Assembly (NCBI GenBank): GCA_017990865.1
Contig: JAGNNB010000002.1
Coordinates: 1-24,424 of the forward strand
Direction: 5' to 3'
Length of the DNA: 24,424 bases
Source of the DNA: Lysobacteraceae bacterium
GTDB lineage: Bacteria; Pseudomonadota; Gammaproteobacteria; Xanthomonadales; Xanthomonadaceae
Part shown: positions 23,190-24,424 of the stretch, one piece after another
How positions within the stretch are numbered: position 1 is the stretch's first letter
Layout of the letters: each line of letters starts with the position of its first letter
Notes under the pieces: model-generated
The model's database searches: none
Told to the model about the DNA's origin: nothing
Seen by the model: only the letters and a program-made list of their open reading frames with translations
Translations under genes and position numbers: made by a program

Positions 23190-23647
23190 CGCATCGCCTC
23201 CTCGTTGACTGCGTTCGTGGAAGTCGCGCACGACGCGGGCACGTACGGCCCGCCACAGCGCCGTTTCGCAACACCCGTAGTATGTACCGGAAGCCGGGCT
23301 ATTTAGGCAAAAAGAAAGCGCAAGGACAGAATCCGCACAGCGGTTTCCGTTACGCGTCGCCGAGCGGTGCGCAACGGCGCGTTTCGATAGCGACATCGGC
23401 CATGCCTTCAGCGATTCCGCCACTCGACCATGTACGTGCAATCGTCACGCATCTATTCAGCATCGCACGACCGCCCGCTTGTCGGCGGTCGTGACCGATA
23501 GCCGTTCCGCATGCGGCGATGATTGCTAGCATCGACATCGCCGCGTCGTCGATGCGGCGCTTCGCGAGCCTCGCCGGGTTCGGGGGGAAGCCGATGGATG
23601 AGGCATGGCCGCGGGGAATATCCGCAACTTTCAAGGAGCGAAAACCC
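23190..23647. other. Intergenic region with a degenerate REP unit and a hairpin
   Basis: No gene is supported. About 23322-23425 is a third, worn REP-pair unit: aggacagaatccgcacagcgg matches aggg-cggaacccgcaaagcgg of the others at most positions, and the right half catgccttcagcgattccgcc matches their right hairpin. A separate perfect 10-bp hairpin, CACGACCGCC/GGCGGTCGTG, lies at 23466-23475 and 23484-23493 with an 8-base loop and no T-run. AAGGAG at 23633-23638 serves the next gene. Confidence 0.6.
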
Positions 23648-24019
23648 ATGAAACGTTTATTTTCCGGCGTTACCGCCGCCGCACTCTCGGCGCTGCTGCT
23701 GTCGTTCGGCGCATCGGGCGTCGCGTCGGCCGCATCGTATGCGTATGCGTATGCGGACTGCAGCCTGCAAACCAACCTCTGCGCCGGCTATGGCGGTAGC
23801 GATAGCGGCCCGGTGCGGTTGATGTGGTCGTTCGAAGGTAACGGCATCGATCCGATCTTTCCAGACTGCACGGATCAGAACATCTGCACGTTTTGGTGTC
23901 GGCGTTATCCGGGGCCGCTCGTCGCACGGCTGTACGTGTACGACACCAGCTTCAACTTGCTGGCCGTGAGCGACCCGGCGCCGGGATATTGCTCGCAGCA
24001 GGACGAAATCCTGCCGTAA
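23648..24019 (+). CDS. Small exported Cys-rich protein, unknown function
   Basis: The 123-residue protein has a clear signal peptide (MKRLFSGVTAAALSALLLSF..., cleavage after GVASA at about 28), then a mature domain of about 95 residues with six cysteines (38, 45, 74, 80, 84, 115), consistent with three disulfides. The mature start carries a YAYAYA run. The last third (ARLYVYDTSFNLLAVSDP) looks like beta strands. AAGGAG lies 9 bases upstream of the ATG. I recognise no family. It is followed by a strong hairpin at 24083-24111 and appears monocistronic. Confidence 0.82.
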   Translation: MKRLFSGVTAAALSALLLSFGASGVASAASYAYAYADCSLQTNLCAGYGGSDSGPVRLMWSFEGNGIDPIFPDCTDQNICTFWCRRYPGPLVARLYVYDTSFNLLAVSDPAPGYCSQQDEILP

Positions 24020-24082
24020 TCGTCGCATCGGCGACATCGCACGAACGCGAAGGCGGTACCTCCGCGACTCGCGAACGCTCAT

Positions 24083-24111
24083 GGGCGGGGCCGCCTCAGG
24101 CAGCCCCGCCC
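24083..24111 (+). terminator. Hairpin terminator-like structure
   Basis: GGGCGGGGC (24083-24091) pairs with GCCCCGCCC (24103-24111). Inside, after a mismatch, gcc/ggc adds three pairs around a tca loop. It lies 63 bases after the stop of the exported protein gene. No T-run follows, so it is GC-stem type only. Confidence 0.65.
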
Positions 24112-24187
24112 TCGCGCGGGCGCCGCGACCCGGCAGACTGCATTTTGGTTAAGATCGCGCCACAGTGTTCGACAGCCTGGAGGCGGA

Positions 24188-24424
24188 ATGTTCGTTCAAC
24201 CGATGTGGAGCGACGATGTGGAGCGCATCGGGTTCCGCCGATGTACGCCGATCGGTTATGCGCTGCACGGCGTCGCCGGTCTGCTCGGCTTTATCGGGTT
24301 GTTGTTGCTGCTTGCGGCTCTCGTCTATCTGGCGCATCGAGGCGTCAACGGCACGTTCGAGGCGTCGCTGCTGTGGCTACCGGCCGTAGCGTTGGGCTTC
24401 GGTCTGGCCGGCTGGTCGCTCACC
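24188..24424 (+). CDS. Membrane protein of unknown family, N-terminal fragment
   Basis: A start codon with GGAGG five bases upstream opens a frame that runs 79 codons to the window edge without a stop. It begins MFVQPMWSDDVERIGFRRC. Then comes a hydrophobic helix (about residues 28-51, GVAGLLGFIGLLLLLAALVYL region), a short loop HRGVNGTFEAS, and the start of a second helix (SLLWLPAVALGFGLAGWSL). At least two membrane segments are present, with a charged cytoplasmic start. The family cannot be named from the fragment. Codon use fits a real gene: high G/C third positions and a sensible hydrophobic pattern. Confidence 0.7.
   Translation, partial: MFVQPMWSDDVERIGFRRCTPIGYALHGVAGLLGFIGLLLLLAALVYLAHRGVNGTFEASLLWLPAVALGFGLAGWSLT

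Overview
The window looks like chromosomal DNA of a GC-rich gammaproteobacterium of the Lysobacter/Xanthomonas family. The evidence is the gene neighbourhood (P-II protein, ubiK and comM side by side; a LysR-type regulator divergent from aceB-aceA), the proximity of REP repeats and REP-associated transposases, and very high GC with strong G/C third positions. The genus cannot be fixed from sequence reading alone.

Layout. 1-2090 is core: the start of a P-II gene (minus), ubiK and comM (plus). 2091-9968 looks like an accessory block bracketed by pieces of the comM 3' end. A 17-bp copy lies at 2267-2283, and a diverged, recognisable C-terminal comM fragment lies at 9873-9968. Inside are a tightly overlapping three-gene cassette (SMC/TrlF-like ATPase; soluble histidine kinase; receiver domain fused to an APH/kinase-like phosphotransferase), a decayed REP-associated transposase and a TPR-GGDEF diguanylate cyclase. 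10452-13342 is a two-gene operon that together resembles a split, order-reversed VioB (ferritin-like domain gene, then VioB N-terminal-like gene), followed by a strong hairpin. 13403-17554 holds a truncated dispersed repeat, a GFA-family gene, a MITE-like element with 15-16 bp terminal inverted repeats, and five minus-strand paralogues of a small exported protein with an invariant Cys-X14-Cys. 17601-20796 is the glyoxylate shunt (aceB then aceA, minus) with a 23-bp perfect hairpin between the genes; a LysR regulator diverges from it. 21910-22725 is an apparently intact REP-associated transposase between two 88-bp REP-pair units, with a third degenerate unit at about 23322-23425. The end carries a VOC-fold protein, a Cys-rich exported protein and the start of a membrane protein.

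How the genes work together. aceB/aceA and the LysR gene form a conventional acetate/fatty-acid carbon module. The 2575-7038 cassette is the best candidate for an undescribed system. The ATPase could sense a DNA or protein cue, the kinase would relay phosphate, and the receiver would switch a phosphotransferase effector instead of a DNA-binding output. Its place in a probable comM-associated accessory block fits a defence or stress-response role, but this is inference. The split VioB-like pair and the five-member exported family are secondary candidates.

No tRNA, rRNA or CRISPR array was seen. All residue and base positions were counted by hand.
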